Both the position numbers and the translations under genes were made by a program. The notes beneath the pieces were generated by a model. That model did not search any database and had not been told where the DNA came from. It worked only from the letters and a program-made list of their open reading frames with translations. Below, piece after piece: positions 9,208 to 18,434 of a DNA stretch of 64,000 bases. Each line of letters starts with the position of its first letter. Positions within the stretch are counted from its first letter, which is position 1. The DNA is from CAVVYW01 sp963752605 (GTDB lineage Bacteria; Actinomycetota; Thermoleophilia; Solirubrobacterales; 70-9): positions 310,001-374,000 of the forward strand of contig CAVVYW010000006.1 of the NCBI GenBank assembly GCA_963752605.1. The letters run 5' to 3'.

Positions 9208-9384
9208 ATGCCACCCGACTCGACCCAGAACCTCAACGCCAAGCTCTCCGGCCGCCGCAAGTCGGAGCGCCGACGGGTCGGCTTCACCGCCTGGAAGGCA
9301 GCCCCGATCCAGAGTTCCGCGCCGCCGGTCCGCATCGTCGGCGAGGCCGTCCGCTATCGCGGCGGCTACCGCGTCAACGTCTGA
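9208..9384 (+). CDS. Small basic protein, unknown function
   Basis: A 58-residue protein starting MPPDSTQNLN. An AGAGG Shine-Dalgarno-like sequence sits 5 nt before the ATG, and codons use G or C in nearly every third position, matching neighbouring genes. The middle is strongly basic (SGRRKSERRRVGF) and the C-terminus is RYRGGYRVNV. There is no membrane segment or cysteine. I do not recognise the family. A nucleic-acid-binding or ribosome-associated role would fit the charge but is only a guess. An in-frame upstream ATG at 9190 exists without a comparable ribosome site. Confidence 0.55.
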   Translation: MPPDSTQNLNAKLSGRRKSERRRVGFTAWKAAPIQSSAPPVRIVGEAVRYRGGYRVNV

Positions 9385-9426
9385 GCGGCTACCCCTTCTC
9401 ACAGCGCTGCCTCTCGTCCGAAGCGG

Positions 9427-9822
9427 CTACTCCGACAGCCCGGCGGCTTCGAGGGCCTCTTCACGGACGGCGAAGGTCTTCAGCGACCGGACCAAGCCGT
9501 CGCGGATCGTCCAGAGGTGTCCGATGCGGATTTCCATGTCGACGTTGGCGCCTTTGGGTCGAGAGCGGACTCTTACGAAGACCACCACATGGTCCCCGCC
9601 CTCGAAGAACTCCTCGGGCTCTATGGCCCAGGCCTCAAAAGGCGCGAGCAAGTCCTCAGCGTGCCTCACCACCGCCTGCCGTCCCCGATACGTCCCGGCG
9701 ATAGGGCCTCTCTGGGTTGTGATCTCGAAGTCTGTGTGGGCGTCGCTGAACGCGGCCTCCCAGTCGCCCCGATTAAAGGGTTCGTAGATCGAGCGGATCA
9801 GCTCCACGTTCTCCTCCGACAT
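9427..9822 (-). CDS. SnoaL-like / NTF2-fold protein
   Basis: A 131-residue single-domain protein of the nuclear-transport-factor-2-like superfamily. It starts MSEENVELIRSIYEPFNRGDWEAA, the typical first helix and turn of SnoaL-like proteins, and continues with beta strands such as DHVVVFVRVRSR and GHLWTIRDGLVRSLKTF. Such folds serve as small polyketide cyclases, isomerases or non-catalytic binding modules. No function can be assigned here. The ATG at 9822 was chosen over an upstream ATG at 9861 because homologues of this kind start at MSxENVE. A paralogue-like domain occurs at 43403. Confidence 0.75.
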   Translation of the reverse strand: MSEENVELIRSIYEPFNRGDWEAAFSDAHTDFEITTQRGPIAGTYRGRQAVVRHAEDLLAPFEAWAIEPEEFFEGGDHVVVFVRVRSRPKGANVDMEIRIGHLWTIRDGLVRSLKTFAVREEALEAAGLSE

Positions 9823-9879
9823 CGCCCACGCAGTATCCCTCGACGGACTGGCCGCTTCCATGAAAAGCGGCTGAAGTAG

Positions 9880-10569
9880 TCAGTCCGCCGCGAAGCGGTA
9901 CCCGACCCGCCTCACGGTCAGGACGAGCTCGGGATTCTGCGGGTCCTTCTCCACCTTCTGGCGGAGGTTGGAGATGTGCACGTCGCATGCCCGCACGTCC
10001 CCCCGGAACTCGGTCTGCCAGAGCTCCTCCATGATGTCCTGCCGTGAGAACACCTGCCCCGGGTTCTCGGCGAGCAGCCGCAGGACCTGGAACTCGGAGC
10101 GGGTCAGGTTGATCGGCTCCCCCCGCACCGTGACGAGGTGCCGCGCCAGGTCGATGGTCACCGGGCCGGCCTCGATCGCCGTCCCCTCCGCCCCGGCGGA
10201 ACGATCCAGCTCGCGGCGCCGCAGCTGAGCGCGGACCCGCCCGAGCAGCTCGCGAACGGAGAACGGCTTGGTCACGTAGTCATCTGCGCCGACCTCGAGG
10301 CCGACCACCTTGTCCACCTCGGCGTCCTTCGCGGTCAGCAGGATGATCGGGACCGGACTCTGTGCCCGCACTTCGCGGCAGACGTCGAGCCCGCTCTTGC
10401 CCGGCATCATGATGTCGATGATCAGCAGGTCGAAGCTGTCGTCGTCGAGCTTCGCCTCCGCGTCCTCCCCGTCCTCTGCCAGAGTGACCTCGAAGCCCTC
10501 CTGCTCCAGCGCATAGCCGACCGACTCGCGGACGCCCGGCTCGTCGTCTACGACCAGGACCTTGCTCAT
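9880..10569 (-). CDS. OmpR/PhoB-family response regulator
   Basis: A 229-residue transcription factor. The receiver domain covers about residues 1-120, with the acidic pocket VVDDE, phospho-acceptor D52 (LLIIDIMMPG) and the conserved lysine in VTKPFSVREL. The winged-helix DNA-binding domain follows (INLTRSEFQVLRLLAENPGQ... to VRRVGYRFAAD). The start overlaps the end of the sensor kinase gene by 4 nt, so the two are translationally coupled and form a two-component system. The regulated genes are unknown. Confidence 0.93.
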   Translation of the reverse strand: MSKVLVVDDEPGVRESVGYALEQEGFEVTLAEDGEDAEAKLDDDSFDLLIIDIMMPGKSGLDVCREVRAQSPVPIILLTAKDAEVDKVVGLEVGADDYVTKPFSVRELLGRVRAQLRRRELDRSAGAEGTAIEAGPVTIDLARHLVTVRGEPINLTRSEFQVLRLLAENPGQVFSRQDIMEELWQTEFRGDVRACDVHISNLRQKVEKDPQNPELVLTVRRVGYRFAAD

Positions 10570-12293
10570 GCCACCGGGGTCTGGGTCGGCTCGGGGAGCG
10601 GAAGGCGCACCCAGAAGGTGCTGCCGCTGCCCGGCTCGGAACGAACTCCGATCTTCCCGCCCATCACGTCCACCATGCCCTTGGCGATCGCGAGGCCGAG
10701 GCCGAAGCCCTCGCCCTCCATCGCTGAGCTGCCCCGGTAGAAGCGCTCGAAGACGCGGCCCTGCTCGTCGGGCGGAATGCCCTTTCCTGTGTCCTCGACC
10801 TCGATGATCACGTTTTCCGACTCCCCCGGAAGGGCGCGAAGGGTAACGGTGCCCGGCGCAGGGGTGTTGATGCATGCGTTGGTGAGCAGCCCGACCAGGA
10901 CCTGGCGCAGAAGCACCGGGTCGCCCTGCGCGACCAGGTCCGCCTCGATCTCGCAGTCGAGATCGACCCCTTCCGGCACCACTACCGCCTCGGCGGACTC
11001 CTCGGCGGCCAGGCTGACGTCCACCACCTCGGTCTCCTCGCGCTCGCCGGTCGCCTCCACCCGCGCCAGGGCGAGCAGCGACTGCGTCAGGCGGGTCATC
11101 CGCTCGGCGTCGTCGGCGAGCCGCCTCAGGAACCGCTCCCGCGCCTCGGGATCGTCCTTCGCGCCCGACTGGAGCACCTCGATCGCGCCCGAGATTCCAG
11201 CCAGCGGGTTGCGGAGCTCGTGGGCGGCGTTGGAGACGAACTCGCGCTCGGCCTGCTCGCGCTTCAGCTCCTGGGTCCGATCGCGGACGACCAGCAGCAC
11301 CGCGTGCTCCGCCGGCACCCTGCGGGCCTGCACGCCGTAGACGCGGCCGTCGATCGAGAGCGTGGAGGTCTGGTCCGATCCGCGCTCCGCAGCGCGGCGC
11401 AGGAGGGGGACGAGGCCCGCCGCCGGCTTACCGGCGCGAACCAGCCGCTTCGCCGCCGGGTTGGTGAAGCGGACCTCTCCGTCCTCCCCGACGACGATCA
11501 CCGCCTCGCGGAGGCCGTCGAAGATCGCCGAGAGCCGGTCGCGCTCGGTGGCCAGCATGCCGAAGGTGTCGCGGAGGGCCCGGCGCATGGTGTCGAGGGA
11601 GCGGGTCAGATCGCCGATCTCGTCGCGGGCTCCGGTGGGGAGCGGCGCATCGAAGCGGCCCGCCGCCATCTGCTCGGCGCTCCGGGCGAGCCGCTTCACC
11701 CGGATCGCGATCAGCGAGGAGACCACGAACCCGACCAGCACCCCGATCGCGATCGAAATCGCCAGCGCGTTGAGGCGGTCGCCCTGCAGCTCGTCGAAGG
11801 CGCGGGTCAGGGCCGGCGGCGGCTCAGCACGGGCGACAACCGCTCCGCGAACGAACTGGTCGCCGAAGATTGGGGCCGCCGCGAGCGTCGTCTCTTCGGG
11901 GAGGCTCACCGTGAAGCGGCGGCCGCCCTGCGCCGTCTGCACCGCGTCGGCCGCGCGCAGGACCTCCGACAGCCCGTCGAAATCCGGTTGCGGCGCGTAC
12001 TGGTTGCCGTGCCGGTTGACGGCCCACACATCGAAGTTCTCGGAGTTGGCCTCGACCAGGATCTCCGCCGCCTCCGCCTTGTCGGCGTCCGTCAGCTGAT
12101 CGGCGAGGTTGGCGGTCCGCCCGACGGCGAGGTTCGTGGACTCGCTGCTCAGCGTCCGCCCGGAGGAGTCGTTCACGAAGACGTAGACCGAGAGCGCCGT
12201 GATCACCGTGACCGCGGCGAACGCGGCGCCCAGCCAGACGCGCATGCTCACCCTGCGGCCCGCGACGGGACCGCTGCCAGTTCCCTTCTCCAT
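10566..12293 (-). CDS. Membrane sensor histidine kinase
   Basis: A 575-residue sensor kinase paired with the downstream regulator. Layout: an N-terminal membrane helix (about 19-40), an extracytoplasmic sensor region to about 170, a second helix (about 176-196), a HAMP domain, a PAS-like segment (AIFDGLREAVIVVGEDGEVRF, around 257-275), a HisKA domain with phospho-acceptor H358 (NAAHELRNPLAG), and an ATPase domain with a VEDTGKGIP G1 box and FGLGLAIAKG G2 box. The ligand or stress sensed is unknown. The PAS-like region may sense an intracellular cue in addition to the periplasmic domain. Confidence 0.92.
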   Translation of the reverse strand: MEKGTGSGPVAGRRVSMRVWLGAAFAAVTVITALSVYVFVNDSSGRTLSSESTNLAVGRTANLADQLTDADKAEAAEILVEANSENFDVWAVNRHGNQYAPQPDFDGLSEVLRAADAVQTAQGGRRFTVSLPEETTLAAAPIFGDQFVRGAVVARAEPPPALTRAFDELQGDRLNALAISIAIGVLVGFVVSSLIAIRVKRLARSAEQMAAGRFDAPLPTGARDEIGDLTRSLDTMRRALRDTFGMLATERDRLSAIFDGLREAVIVVGEDGEVRFTNPAAKRLVRAGKPAAGLVPLLRRAAERGSDQTSTLSIDGRVYGVQARRVPAEHAVLLVVRDRTQELKREQAEREFVSNAAHELRNPLAGISGAIEVLQSGAKDDPEARERFLRRLADDAERMTRLTQSLLALARVEATGEREETEVVDVSLAAEESAEAVVVPEGVDLDCEIEADLVAQGDPVLLRQVLVGLLTNACINTPAPGTVTLRALPGESENVIIEVEDTGKGIPPDEQGRVFERFYRGSSAMEGEGFGLGLAIAKGMVDVMGGKIGVRSEPGSGSTFWVRLPLPEPTQTPVA

Positions 12294-12340
12294 CTCCTGG
12301 AATTGTTACGGCTCGCTCACACTTTGGGGAGCGAACGATC

Positions 12341-13486
12341 TCAGACGGAGAGCGTCGAATGCAGGCGGAGCCAGAGCGCCTCCAGCGCGAGCTCCTCGGA
12401 GACGTTCAGGCGCAGCCGGCGGCGCGTGTCGAGCACCCACTCGAGCGCGAAGCGCGCGGAGGCCGGGTCCACCCCGGCCGCGTCCTCGCGAAGGGCGTCC
12501 AGGCGGTCGCTGTTCAGCACCACCTCCTCGGCGCCGGCCGCGACCGCGGCGAGGTCGCGGAACCAGACGGAGCAGAGGGCGAGCGCCAGATCGAGGGCCT
12601 GGGTGCGCGCCCGCCGCTCGACCCGCTTCACCTGCTCGACCGCCTCGCGGGTCAGCTTGCCTGCACGGCCACGCTTGCTCAGCCCCTCCGCCTCCTCCAG
12701 CAGCCGGCGCTCCTCCTCCGCGCCGGCCTCGGCGCCCGCCTCCTCCGCAACCTCGAGGAACGCGCGCCACGGCTCGGTCTCTTCGCCGCCGATGGCGGCG
12801 CGCGCGGCCTTCTCGGCGCTCGCCCGCAGGGCGACGCCGCGCTCGGTGAGCAGGAGCCGGGCGAGCTCGACGTCGCCGCCGCTCAGCCGGGCGGCGGCCC
12901 CTGAATCACCGTTTCCACCGAGGGCGTCCAGGACGGCGTCGGGGGAGAGCGGCGCGAACTCGACCGGCGCGCAGCGCGAGACGATCGTCCCGGCGAGCAG
13001 CTCCGGGTCGGAGGCGATCAGGATCAGATGGGCGAAGGGAGCCGGCTCCTCGAGCGTCTTCAGCAGGGCGTTCTGGCTCTCGTCGCGAAGCGCCTCCGCC
13101 TCCTCGATCACGAAGACCCGCCGCTCGCCCTCGGCCGGGCTGAGGCTGGCGGCGCGGATCACCGACTCCCGGATCTCCTCCACCAGGTGCTGGGCCCCCG
13201 GCGGGCGCATCCAGACCAGGTCCGGATGGGGCGAGGGATCGAGCAGGGCGCGGCGGCGGGCGTCGTCGGGATCGGGCGCCCCCAGCGCCAGGAGCTCGGC
13301 CGCGAAGGCTCGGGCCGCGGTGCGCTTGCCGGAGCCCCGCGGGCCGCGGAAGAGGTAGGCGTGGCCCGGACCCGCGGCGAGCGCGGCGGCCAGGGTCGCC
13401 TGGGCGCGCGGCTGGTGCCGCGTCGCCTCCGCCAGCCCCTCCGGGACCATCCCCTCGCGACCCTTGGCGTCGGTCGCGGTGCTCAT
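12341..13486 (-). CDS. holB: DNA polymerase III clamp-loader delta' subunit
   Basis: A 381-residue AAA+ ATPase-like clamp-loader subunit. A P-loop GPRGSGKRT is seen near residue 50, with a following HPDLVW segment, FVIEEAEAL in the Walker B position, and a sensor-like LLKTLEEP, all hallmarks of HolB/DnaX relatives. The zinc-binding cysteines of DnaX are absent, favouring delta'. The ATG at 13486 overlaps the stop codon of tmk, and topA lies upstream, a frequent bacterial neighbourhood for DNA metabolism. A longer upstream extension would overlap tmk and was rejected. Confidence 0.85.
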   Translation of the reverse strand: MSTATDAKGREGMVPEGLAEATRHQPRAQATLAAALAAGPGHAYLFRGPRGSGKRTAARAFAAELLALGAPDPDDARRRALLDPSPHPDLVWMRPPGAQHLVEEIRESVIRAASLSPAEGERRVFVIEEAEALRDESQNALLKTLEEPAPFAHLILIASDPELLAGTIVSRCAPVEFAPLSPDAVLDALGGNGDSGAAARLSGGDVELARLLLTERGVALRASAEKAARAAIGGEETEPWRAFLEVAEEAGAEAGAEEERRLLEEAEGLSKRGRAGKLTREAVEQVKRVERRARTQALDLALALCSVWFRDLAAVAAGAEEVVLNSDRLDALREDAAGVDPASARFALEWVLDTRRRLRLNVSEELALEALWLRLHSTLSV

Positions 13487-14081
13487 GCCCGCACCCCGCG
13501 CAGCTCGCCCATCACCGCCGAATGGACCGAATCCACGTCGGCTTCGGCGTCCACCACCCGCACCCGCTCCGGGTGGCGCCGGGCGACCTCCTCGTATCCC
13601 TCCGTCACCTGGCGCTGCAGCTCCATGCCCTCGCCCTCGAACCGGTCTGCCTTGCGCTTGCCGATCCGCTTCGCGGCCCGCTCGGGATCGATCCTCAGCA
13701 GGATCGTCGCGTCGGGCCAGAGGCCACCGGTCGCGAAGTCGCACATCTCCTCAACCCGCTCGACGCCGAGTTCGCGCGCCACCCCCTGGTAGGCGGCGCT
13801 CGAGTCGCTGAAGCGGTCGCAGACCACGTCGCGGTCGGCCTCCAGCGCGGGCCGGATCACCTCCTTCACGAGCTGGGCCCGGGCCGCCAGGAAGAGCAGC
13901 AGCTCCGCCAGCGGGTCGAGCTGCGAGCTCGGGGTCCTTCAGCACCTCGCGGATCCGCTCCCCGACGTCGGTGCCCGCCGGGCTCGCGGAGCAGGACCGT
14001 GTCGCCCCCCAGCTCCTGGGCGAGCAGCTTGGCCTGGGTGGACTTGCCCGACCCGTCTATACCCTCGAGCGAGATGAACAC
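13483..14081 (-). CDS. tmk: Thymidylate kinase, with two single-base insertions in this sequence
   Basis: dTMP kinase makes dTDP for DNA synthesis. The frame opens with GTG and reads FISLEGIDGSGKSTQ (P-loop). It then shifts near 13973-13976 (one extra base in a CCC run) and again near 13924-13926 (one extra base). After correction the sequence runs REPGGTDVGERIREVLKD, then LLLFLAARAQL, DRFSDSSAAYQG and ATILLRIDPE, i.e. an almost complete tmk of about 198 residues. Because the enzyme is essential and the repaired protein is perfect, the two shifts are almost certainly assembly errors. The stop overlaps the holB start. Confidence 0.85.
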
Positions 14082-14109
14082 CGCGCCCGGAGGCTAACTG
14101 CATGCGCGG

Positions 14110-16545
14110 CTAGCGCTTGGCCTTGGTCTTCGAGGCGCTCTTCTTCTTGGCGCCGTTCTTGGCGCCGCGGCTGCGCGCGCGCTTGACCTTGGTGGCGGAG
14201 GCCTGGCCGGCGATCTTCTCGGCCTCCTCGACCGCCTTCTTCGCTTCGGCGGCCTCCTTCTTAGTCTTGCCCTTGCCCTTGGCCTTGCCGTCCTTCTTCC
14301 CGTTCTTGCCCGCGCCGTCCTCTTCCGCCGCCTTGGCGGCTGCCTTGGCCTCCTTCGCGGCCTCACGCTCGGCGCGCTTGCGCTTCATCTCCTCCATCGA
14401 GGGGCAGTCGTCGTTGAAGCAGAGCTTCCAGGGGCGGCCCGGCTTGAACTTCTGGGCGACCGAGACGCGCGGCGTCTTCCCGCAGACCGTGCAGACCTCC
14501 TCGAGCTTGTGCACGTCGTAGAAGCGGGGCTGGGGCATGGGGAAGGTCTGGTCACATGAGTCGGGCGAGTCGGGGTTGTCCCCGTCCCAGCCGGAGCAGC
14601 CGACGAAGGACTTCCCCGACTTGCGGGCCCTGATCACGCGCAGCATGTGCGGCGAGCCGTCCTCCTGCTTGCGGCCGGCCTCCTTGCAGACCATGCAGGG
14701 CCCGAGGATGCGGTCCTCGTCCATGCCGCTCCAGACGAGCCGCGCGAACTGGCGCCAGGGCTCGTCCTCCTCCTCGACGTCGACGTCCTTGCCCATCTCG
14801 TCGTAGGCCGAGCGCAGCGCGTCGCGGCTGTCGACGAGCACCTCGTCCTTGGTCATCTCGCCGGAGGCGATCTGGTCCATCTCCTCCTCCAGATGGGAGG
14901 TCATCTCGGAGTCGGCGACGCGGGGCACGTACGTCTTGAAGCCCTCGTACATCTTGATCCCGGTCTCGCTCGGCTCCGGCGGGTTGCCGTGCACGTAGCC
15001 CCGGTAGTAGAGCTTCTGGATGATGTCCGCGCGCGTCGCCTTGGTGCCCAGGCCGCGCTCCTCCATCATCTCGATCAGCTTGCCCTGTGAGATCCGCGGC
15101 GGGGGCGGCGTCTCCTTCGCGATCAGCTCCGGCTCGCCCTCGAGGTCGAGCTTCTGGCCCTCCTCGAGCTTGGGGATCTCTGTGTCGGCCGAGCGCGCGT
15201 AGGTGTAGATCCCGGCGAACCCGGGGTCGAGCACGTGCGAGCCGCGAACGAAGTAGTCCTCGGATCCCGCCTTGATGTCGGCGCGGGTGGACTCCGTGAT
15301 CATCGGATCACTGAAGGTGGCGAGGAAGCGCCGGGCGATCAGCTCGTAGACCTTGCGGTGCGGCTCGGAGCGCGCCTCGAGGCGCTTCGGATTGACCGCC
15401 GCGGTCGGGTAGATCGGCGGGTGGTCGGTGGTCTCCTTCTTGCCGCGGGTGGGCTCGAGCGACGGCTTGTCGAGCAGGCCCTTCGCGGCGCTGAAGTCGT
15501 CGATCTTGACCAGCTCGCTGATCAGCTTCTTGGTGTCGAGCGACTTGGGATAGACGGTGTTGTCCGTTCGCGGGTAGGAGACGTAGCCGTCCATGTAGAG
15601 GTCCTCGGCGAGCCGCATCGCCCGCGAGGGCGTGATCCCGAGCCGGCTGGAGGCGTCGGTGGTGAAGGCGGTGGTGTTGAGCGGCGTCGGCGGCTTGCGG
15701 GTCTGCTTGCGCGCCTTGATCTCGGTCACGGTGCCGGGGCTCTTCGTGCCCTCGATCGCTGCCTTCGCCTCCTCCTCCTTCCAGAACTTGTCAGTGGCGT
15801 GATTGGCCTCGAAGGAGCCGTCCGGATGGGCGAAGGTGGCGACGATCTCCCAGAAGGGCTCGGGCACGTGAGCACGCCGCTCGAGCTCGCGCTCGACGAT
15901 CAGCCCCAGCGTCGGGCTCTGTACGCGGCCGACCGAGAGGAAGTTCGCGCCGAAGCGGCGGGTGGCGCGCGAGACGGCGCGGGTGAGGGTCGCGCCCCAG
16001 ATCAGGTCGATGTCCTGGCGCGCCGCGCCGGCCTGTGCCAGCGGCATCGAGAGCGTGTCCAGGTTGTTGAACGCACGCTCGATCTCGTCCTTGGTCAGGG
16101 CCGAGTAGCGGGCACGCTTGATCGGGGTGCCGTCGTCGTGCACACCCTCGGACGTGGCGAGCTCGGGGTTGGCCTCGACGACCTCCTCCAGCGCCTCGAG
16201 GCCGATCAGCTCGCCCTCGCGGTCGAAGTCGGTCGCGATCACCAGGTCAGTGGCGTCCTTGGCGACCTTCTTGATCGCCTTGACGACGTTCTTGTCGACC
16301 GGCTGCTTGATCAGCGGCGCGTCGATCAGGTCTCGCGGATCGACCTCCTGCCAGCTCTTGTATTCCTCCGGGAAGGCGGGGTTGAGCACGTGGCCCTTGA
16401 GGCCGATCGCGCACTGGGGTCCGTCCTCGCCGTCCCACTCGTAGTAGGGGACCTTGTAGGACGCGCTCTCCTTCGCGCTGCCTCCGCTCAAGATCTCGGA
16501 GATCTTCTTCGCGCTGTTGTTCTTCTCTGTGACGATCAGGCGCAT
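14110..16545 (-). CDS. topA: Type IA DNA topoisomerase I, archaeal-like core with basic C-terminal tail
   Basis: An 811-residue topoisomerase that relaxes negative supercoils. The start is ATG at 16545, with GGAGG 7 nt upstream; an upstream in-frame ATG at 16608 lacks this. Toprim residues are E7 (VTEK) and D106/D108 (ATDFDREGE). The catalytic tyrosine is Y324 in SYPRTDNTVYP. Two cysteine-rich segments follow (CMVCKEAG... and CTVCGKTP...CFNDDCPS), then a ~110-residue Lys/Ala-rich tail ending in KKSASKTKAKR, as common in actinobacteria. The core (LIVTEKNNSAKKI, YPRTDNTVYP) resembles archaeal TopA more than the usual bacterial TopA (VIVESPTKAKKI). It heads the topA-tmk-holB group. Confidence 0.9.
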   Translation of the reverse strand: MRLIVTEKNNSAKKISEILSGGSAKESASYKVPYYEWDGEDGPQCAIGLKGHVLNPAFPEEYKSWQEVDPRDLIDAPLIKQPVDKNVVKAIKKVAKDATDLVIATDFDREGELIGLEALEEVVEANPELATSEGVHDDGTPIKRARYSALTKDEIERAFNNLDTLSMPLAQAGAARQDIDLIWGATLTRAVSRATRRFGANFLSVGRVQSPTLGLIVERELERRAHVPEPFWEIVATFAHPDGSFEANHATDKFWKEEEAKAAIEGTKSPGTVTEIKARKQTRKPPTPLNTTAFTTDASSRLGITPSRAMRLAEDLYMDGYVSYPRTDNTVYPKSLDTKKLISELVKIDDFSAAKGLLDKPSLEPTRGKKETTDHPPIYPTAAVNPKRLEARSEPHRKVYELIARRFLATFSDPMITESTRADIKAGSEDYFVRGSHVLDPGFAGIYTYARSADTEIPKLEEGQKLDLEGEPELIAKETPPPPRISQGKLIEMMEERGLGTKATRADIIQKLYYRGYVHGNPPEPSETGIKMYEGFKTYVPRVADSEMTSHLEEEMDQIASGEMTKDEVLVDSRDALRSAYDEMGKDVDVEEEDEPWRQFARLVWSGMDEDRILGPCMVCKEAGRKQEDGSPHMLRVIRARKSGKSFVGCSGWDGDNPDSPDSCDQTFPMPQPRFYDVHKLEEVCTVCGKTPRVSVAQKFKPGRPWKLCFNDDCPSMEEMKRKRAEREAAKEAKAAAKAAEEDGAGKNGKKDGKAKGKGKTKKEAAEAKKAVEEAEKIAGQASATKVKRARSRGAKNGAKKKSASKTKAKR

Positions 16546-16698
16546 CTGGCCCTCCACGGTAGCCACCTTGGCAAGCGGCACGGACGCGGTCCCCTCCACC
16601 GCTTCCACCGAGTCGGTCGGCGAGAGTAGCAGGGGGTTCCGAGCCCACTAACCGAATTTTTGGGTTCTGATGCACATCGGCATGGATACGCTCCGGGC

Positions 16699-17639
16699 AT
16701 GAGAGCCCTGGTCACAGGCGGCGCGGGCTTCATCGGCTCGCACCTTGTGGACGCATTGCTGGAGCGCGGCGACGAGGTCCTGGTGTTCGACGACCTCTCC
16801 ACCGGGAAGCGCGAGAACCTTGCACCCGCTCTGGAGAAAGGCGCCAAGCTGGAGACGTTGGACATCAGCGACGGCGAGGCCGTGCTGGCGGCCGTGGAGA
16901 GGTTCAAGCCCGAGTCGGTGTTCCACCTGGCCGCCCAGATCGACGTCCGCAAGTCGATGGCCGACCCCGGTTTCGACGTCCGCCTGAACGTGGTCGGGAC
17001 GGTGAACGCGCTGGAGGCGGCAGCAAGGGCCGGCGCCTCGCGCTTCGTTTCACCTCGACCGGCGGTGCGATCTACGGCGAGGGTGCCGAGCGCTCCGACG
17101 AGATGCCCTTCGCCGAGAGCGCCGTCTGCGAGCCATTCTCGGTCTACGGGCAGAGCAAGCTCGCCGCGGAGGGCTATCTGCAGCTCTACCGCCGCGGCCG
17201 CGACCTGCCGACGGTCGCCGTGCGGCTCGGAAACGTCTACGGCCCGCGCCAGGACCCGCGCCTGGAGGCGGGGGTGGTGGCGATCTTCTGCGGGCTCGCC
17301 CGCGACGGCGGCCGGCCCACGGTCTTCGGTGACGGGAGCCAGACCCGCGACTACATCCACGTGGATGACGTGGTGGCGGCGCTGCTGGCGGCCGAGGGAG
17401 GCGAGGAGGGCGGGCCGTTCAACGTCGGCACCGGCGTGGAGACCAGCGTGCTCGAGCTGGTGGAGACCATCGGCCGCCTCTCCGGGCGCGACGACTTCGA
17501 GCCCGAGTTCGCGGCGCACCGCGAGGGCGAGGTCGAGCGCACGGCGCTGGCGGTGGACCTCATCTCGGAGCGGCTTGGCTGGAGCGCCAAGGAGGCGATC
17601 GACACCGGCCTCGAGCGCACCCTCGAGGCCGAGGGCTAG
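16699..17639 (+). CDS. NAD-dependent sugar epimerase/dehydratase (GalE-like SDR), one frameshift
   Basis: An extended short-chain dehydrogenase of about 313 residues. It starts MRALVTGGAGFIGSHLV with the Rossmann motif GGAGFIG. The text shifts frame at 17048-17050, where a T run is one base short: restoring it gives FVFTSTGGAIYGEG, the expected catalytic strand. Downstream are the Y-x-x-x-K active site (VYGQSKLAAE), NVYGPRQDP and FGDGSQTRDYIHVDD. The family includes UDP-glucose 4-epimerase and related NDP-sugar enzymes; exact substrate not determined. It is divergent from topA across a 153-bp spacer. Confidence 0.82.
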
Positions 17640-17680
17640 CGCTTTCAGGCGCGCCGGGGTCGCCCCTCTAACCTTGCGGC

Positions 17681-18434
17681 ATGCCCGCTCAGGCCTACGA
17701 AGGCAAGGAGTGCGTCTGCCAGTTCAAGCGCGGAATCTGCGACCAGACCTGCGTGCGCGACATGCTGGAGACCCCTCTATATATGGCGGCGCTGAAGCTG
17801 AAGGGGCGCAGGGCCGTGGTCGTGGGCGGCGGCGACGTCGGCCTCGAGAAGGTCGAGGGCCTGCTGCTCTGTGACGCGGACGTGCAGCTGATCGCGCCCG
17901 AGGCGGTCAAGGAGCTCCAGGACTACGCGGCGGAGGGCTCGATCTCCTGGGAGCAGCGCGAGTGGCAGGAGTCCGACCTCGAGGGCGCGCTGATCGCGAT
18001 CGCCGCGACCAACGACACCGAGGTCAACATCGCGGTCTCGGAGGCCGCTGAGACGCCGCGCCATGCTCGTGAATGTGGTCGACGTGCCGCCGCTTTGCAA
18101 CTTCATCCTGCCGGCGATCGTCCGCAGCGGCCCGCTCGCGATCGCGATCTCCACGGCCGGCGCCTCGCCCGCGCTCGCCAAGCGGATGCGCGACGAGATC
18201 GGCGAGCAATTCGGCGAGCCCTACGCGCGGCTCGCGATCATGCTGAACGACGCACGTGGCTGGGCCAAGGGCACCCTCCCTACATATCAGGACCGCAAGG
18301 AGTTCTTCGAGGGGATCGTCAACGGCGACCCAGACCCGGTCGAGCTGGTCCGCCAGGGTCGCGAGCGCGAGGTCCTCGAGCTGATCGAAGCGGCGAAGGA
18401 GCGCCACGGCCGGGCGCTCGGCGCCTCGGCCTAG
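17681..18434 (+). CDS. Precorrin-2 dehydrogenase / sirohydrochlorin ferrochelatase, one frameshift
   Basis: Converts precorrin-2 to siroheme, the cofactor of sulfite reductase (encoded at 54-56 kb). NAD-binding motif GRRAVVVGGGDVG, then NVVDVPPLCNFILPAIVRSG, the signature of the Met8/CysG N-terminal family, and SPALAKRMRDEI. The frame breaks at 18053, where one extra A is present; removing it gives EAAERRAMLVNVVD. Unusual is a ~35-residue N-terminal extension with cysteines at 11, 13, 20 and 24, which could bind a metal or Fe-S cluster. TAACCT at 17669-17674 sits 6 nt before the ATG (leaderless signal). Confidence 0.83.

Noticed and set aside
15235..16629. 464-codon open frame antisense to topA
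   Set aside because: Translation is rich in Arg, Gly, Leu and Val without motifs, whereas topA on the other strand is clearly conserved.
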